A stretch of DNA of 64,000 bases from Beroe ovata (Eukaryota > Ctenophora > Nuda > Beroida > Beroidae). The notes beneath the pieces are model-generated. The model ran no database searches, was not told where the DNA came from, and saw only the letters and a program-made list of their open reading frames with translations. The stretch spans positions 172,005 to 236,004 of the forward strand of contig CAMPET010000107.1 of NCBI GenBank assembly GCA_946803715.1. The letters are read 5' to 3'. The translations under genes were made by a program, and so were the position numbers. Below are positions 59,521-64,000 of the stretch, in pieces; the stretch's first letter is position 1; every line of letters begins with the position of its first letter.

Positions 59521-61209
59521 ATGTTTGCTGCTAAAGCAAAATTGTTGATACAACTGAGGCTTTTGACCAAGAGTGCTTTGATCAATCATGGTGATGACAT
59601 TAACGCATTCCATTCAAAATATGAAGTGAGTATCTTATCAATCAAAAGGCTATGTTACCAAGCTTAATCCTTTCTATTCCTAGTTCTTATAGTCTCTATG
59701 TAGGTGAAAGAAGAATTGGGAAGTGGTTTGACCAGCATTGTTCATAAATGCATCGATCGCTTCACTGGTGAAAACTATGCTGTGAAAATATTGGATTTGA
59801 ACCAGTCTTCTGATATGGATATCCTTGATGCCATCAAGAATGAGGTCAAAATACTGAGCAGACTTGAACACCATCCAAACCTGATCTCGGCTGTGAAGGT
59901 TTAGTTTCAATTAATCATGGTTGATGCATTCCAGGACCCTTTCACCACCCCTGATTTGGCATGATTATTCTCCCATCTTCCATGAATCATTGAAATAATC
60001 AGGTATATACACAAGACTCCCTCGTGTACATTGTATTGGAGTTGTGCCCCCATGGTGAACTGTTTGATTATGTCAACAAATTTGGAATTCTTTCTGAGAA
60101 AGTGGCAGCTCATCTTTTCCGTCAACTTGTAACAGGTTCAAATGGTCCTCTTCATTGTTTTGAGGCACCATATGGCTAACCAATAGTTCCTCTAAGTTCT
60201 ATTATGTCCAGGTGTACAGCAGCTTCACTCTCAGAACATTGTCCACCGTGATATAAAGATGGAAAATGTGCTTATGAGCCGGAGTATGGGAGTCAAACTC
60301 ACTGACTTTGGTTTCGCAAAACAGTTAGAACCTGGCCAACTGCTCCATGACCTGTGTGGTACTCTATGTTATCTGGCTCCAGAGATGATCAAAGCAGAGT
60401 ACGGCCTGAACCCAGATGGATATGGAACCAGTGTGGATATGTGGGCTTGTGGTGTTTTGCTCTACATGCTCCTGGTTGGAAACCCGCCATTTTACCACGC
60501 TAAGAGGGTAAGTTGATTTTCCTCAAGTCACCTATTTACCTCCTTGATCTGTTATACTGTGAACCTGACCATGCATATTACAGATCCAACTGACAAGGAG
60601 GATACAGGAGTGTAAATATGATCAGAGTAGTCAGACCTGGACCGGACTGTCAGACTCAGTGAGGTCACTCATTGAGTGCCTACTAGAAGTTGATGTGAAC
60701 AAGAGACTCACTGCAGAGCAGACTTTGGATCACCCATGGGTGAAAAAAGCGTGAGTTATATAACTATTAACTGCTATCATTATCTGGTTGGAATATCAGA
60801 AAACTAGAGATTTTGTTATAGTCTTTCACTCTCATTTCAGTGAGTTTTCTGTAGAGAAGAAGAAGACTCTGTCATTCAAACATGCTGCTTATCTAGCTGT
60901 GTTCATTGAAATTCTGAAAAGTAGGGCTCAGACAACACAGAGCAAGAGAGATGACGCTGGTCTTCAACTGATTCGAGTAAGTATTGGTTTGAAAATAAAT
61001 ATTGATTTCTTCTCATGTTTTTTCAGAATCTACAACTTGAAACTGTTCAGGAGGGAAAGTTGCGACCATATCAAATCCGTAGCATCAGAAAGGCTATGGA
61101 TGACGTGGCGTTTACCATATATGGGCATTGGGTTCAGAGAGAGGATCCCATGAGTAGGGGTACCATGTTCAGGCAGCGAATAAATGAAGTCCCTACTAAT
61201 CTCATGTAG
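59521..61209 (+). CDS. PHKG: Phosphorylase b kinase catalytic gamma subunit
   Basis: Seven exons, 59521-59625, 59704-59898, 60003-60135, 60212-60507, 60584-60750, 60841-60976 and 61027-61209, give 404 residues, near the usual 387-406. It phosphorylates and activates glycogen phosphorylase as part of the alpha-beta-gamma-delta complex. The kinase domain has LGSGLTSIV (41-48), VAIK-type Lys K63 (YAVKIL), catalytic HRD with D158 (VHRDIKMEN), DFG at 176-178 and LAPE. In the activation loop LHDLCGT has Asp191 where vertebrate gamma has Glu (REVCGT), which would keep the enzyme active without loop phosphorylation. The C-terminal calmodulin-binding part has LRPYQIRSIRKAMDDVAFTI followed by YGHWVQRE, matching the family's [20 protein letters not shown]. 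The exon 2 donor GTTTAG is weak. An AG ends five bases before the ATG. Confidence 0.93.
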
Positions 61210-62259
61210 AGAATGATTGTAGAATTTGAGTTTTTCATATTTATGTGGTATTAGATTTGAATTTATATCATATTTGATGTTATTGGTTTTAGCTCTTTTT
61301 CAACAATTCTATGGTATTTCGTTTCAGATCGGTATTAGCCTGTATATTTTGTTATTTTAGAGTTTATACTCACGTGAATTTGTACTTGACGTTTGTAACT
61401 GGCTGATAAGAAATTTGACAGCCAATTTAATGCAAGATTCAAGAAGAGCTTTCTTTTTGTAGAGAACTTGAGATGTTCCTCAAACGACTGCCTCTAGAAG
61501 TTAATTATGCGTACTGATGAGTTTGACATTCGATACATGGAAGTTGAACATCTTCCAGTGATAATTTAGAATCCGGTACAGCTGTTACAGCATCTCAACT
61601 TCGAAAATACTCCAAAATACTCTAGTGCATTTTTCTGAAGCAGTTTTCGTTTTTATTGATATTTTTACTCTATAATGTCTATCGAATGTTTCTATAAGTG
61701 TTTTTATAAGAGTTTCTTAACAGTATGACGGTATGAGCTTTTGTATAAAGACAATTATATGATAGTCGTTTTTACCATTCACGTTTTACTCAATTTGATA
61801 AATTGAAAATAAGCTTCACCAGCATTATCTAATACTCTATTCTTGGGCGAATCACTCATGAAACACGAATTACTCATAAAGACTAACACTCTCACTCACA
61901 CACACACACACACACACACTACACCATCAAAATGAACATTATGTCATACTCATTTACCCGTGTCGGCTGCTGTAATGTGGTATTTATAGTTCCCGCCATC
62001 ACCACTACCATCTGTTTCGATACTTGTCTCTCTGCCCCTAATAGTGTTTCCCCATTTACGCTGCGACTGATAGGTTAAGTTTTAGTTCGTAAAAAACTGT
62101 TTACATCTTACCTTTATTTAGCAATACATGTTGCATACAGTAAATACTATTTATTGTGATACTATGTGCTCCCACACTCCTCCAAATTCATGTAAATACA
62201 CAATGTAACCCAAATCATTCTAAACTCAAAATCCCCTGTATATTCTATAGGTAGGTGCT
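61210..62259. other. Intergenic region between PHKG and JNK
   Basis: About 1 kb of AT-rich sequence with a short (CA)n run at about 61897-61919. No exon is recognised; it probably holds the PHKG 3' untranslated region and JNK upstream sequence. Confidence 0.6.

Positions 62260-64000
<1,741 letters not shown>

Overview
The window is animal nuclear DNA: spliceosomal introns with GT..AG borders, (TG)n/(CA)n microsatellites, scaffold gaps, and metazoan gene families such as a four-domain voltage-gated calcium channel, an EAAT-type glutamate transporter, JNK, phosphorylase kinase gamma and a Ly6/uPAR-type three-finger protein. High gene density, small to medium introns and a single short high-voltage-activated Cav channel point to a non-bilaterian animal. 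A sponge is my best guess, but the sequence alone does not fix the phylum.

Layout. 1-6046 (minus): ABCB10-like mitochondrial ABC transporter, then PUM3, then TFIIH p34 (GTF2H3, 3' end cut off by the window edge), with 277 and 307 bases between coding regions. 7215-29807 (plus): a complete 29-exon Cav alpha-1 gene of 1655 residues by my splicing, with EEEE pore, AID, EF-hand and IQ motif. 31675-36370 (minus): a 10-exon, 500-residue glutamate/aspartate transporter (SLC1) with a two-exon Ly6-like gene on the opposite strand inside its third intron. 36371-40616: no gene seen. 40617-45783 (minus): a short-chain dehydrogenase (SDR), a zinc-finger plus HMG-box protein, and a UBE2H ubiquitin-conjugating enzyme. 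47174-57158 (plus): a second SDR with an in-frame stop, PLPBP, and a bubblegum-type acyl-CoA synthetase. 58885-64000 (plus): mitochondrial ribosomal protein L55-like, phosphorylase kinase gamma, and the first four coding exons of JNK.

Splice phases were checked by hand for every multi-exon gene and all models stay in frame. About half the genes are intronless (PUM3, ABCB10, both SDRs, the ZnF-HMG gene, PLPBP, MRPL55) while the rest carry 6-29 exons.

The most notable pattern is genome-wide in style: genes sit in tight same-strand runs, and at 12 of 15 starts an AG, often behind a pyrimidine-rich stretch, lies only 4-13 bases before the ATG. This is what spliced-leader trans-splicing and operons look like in DNA, and it deserves testing with RNA data. 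Other points of interest are a calcium channel with an N-terminal MGCLC acylation motif and a charge-depleted domain III S4, a 65-bp minisatellite grown from the start of an SLC1 exon, an acyl-CoA synthetase with a PPPY-bearing tail and a duplicated mini-exon, and GC-rich hairpin repeats between genes. Two segments next to single-N gaps are near-duplicates and look like unmerged haplotypes.
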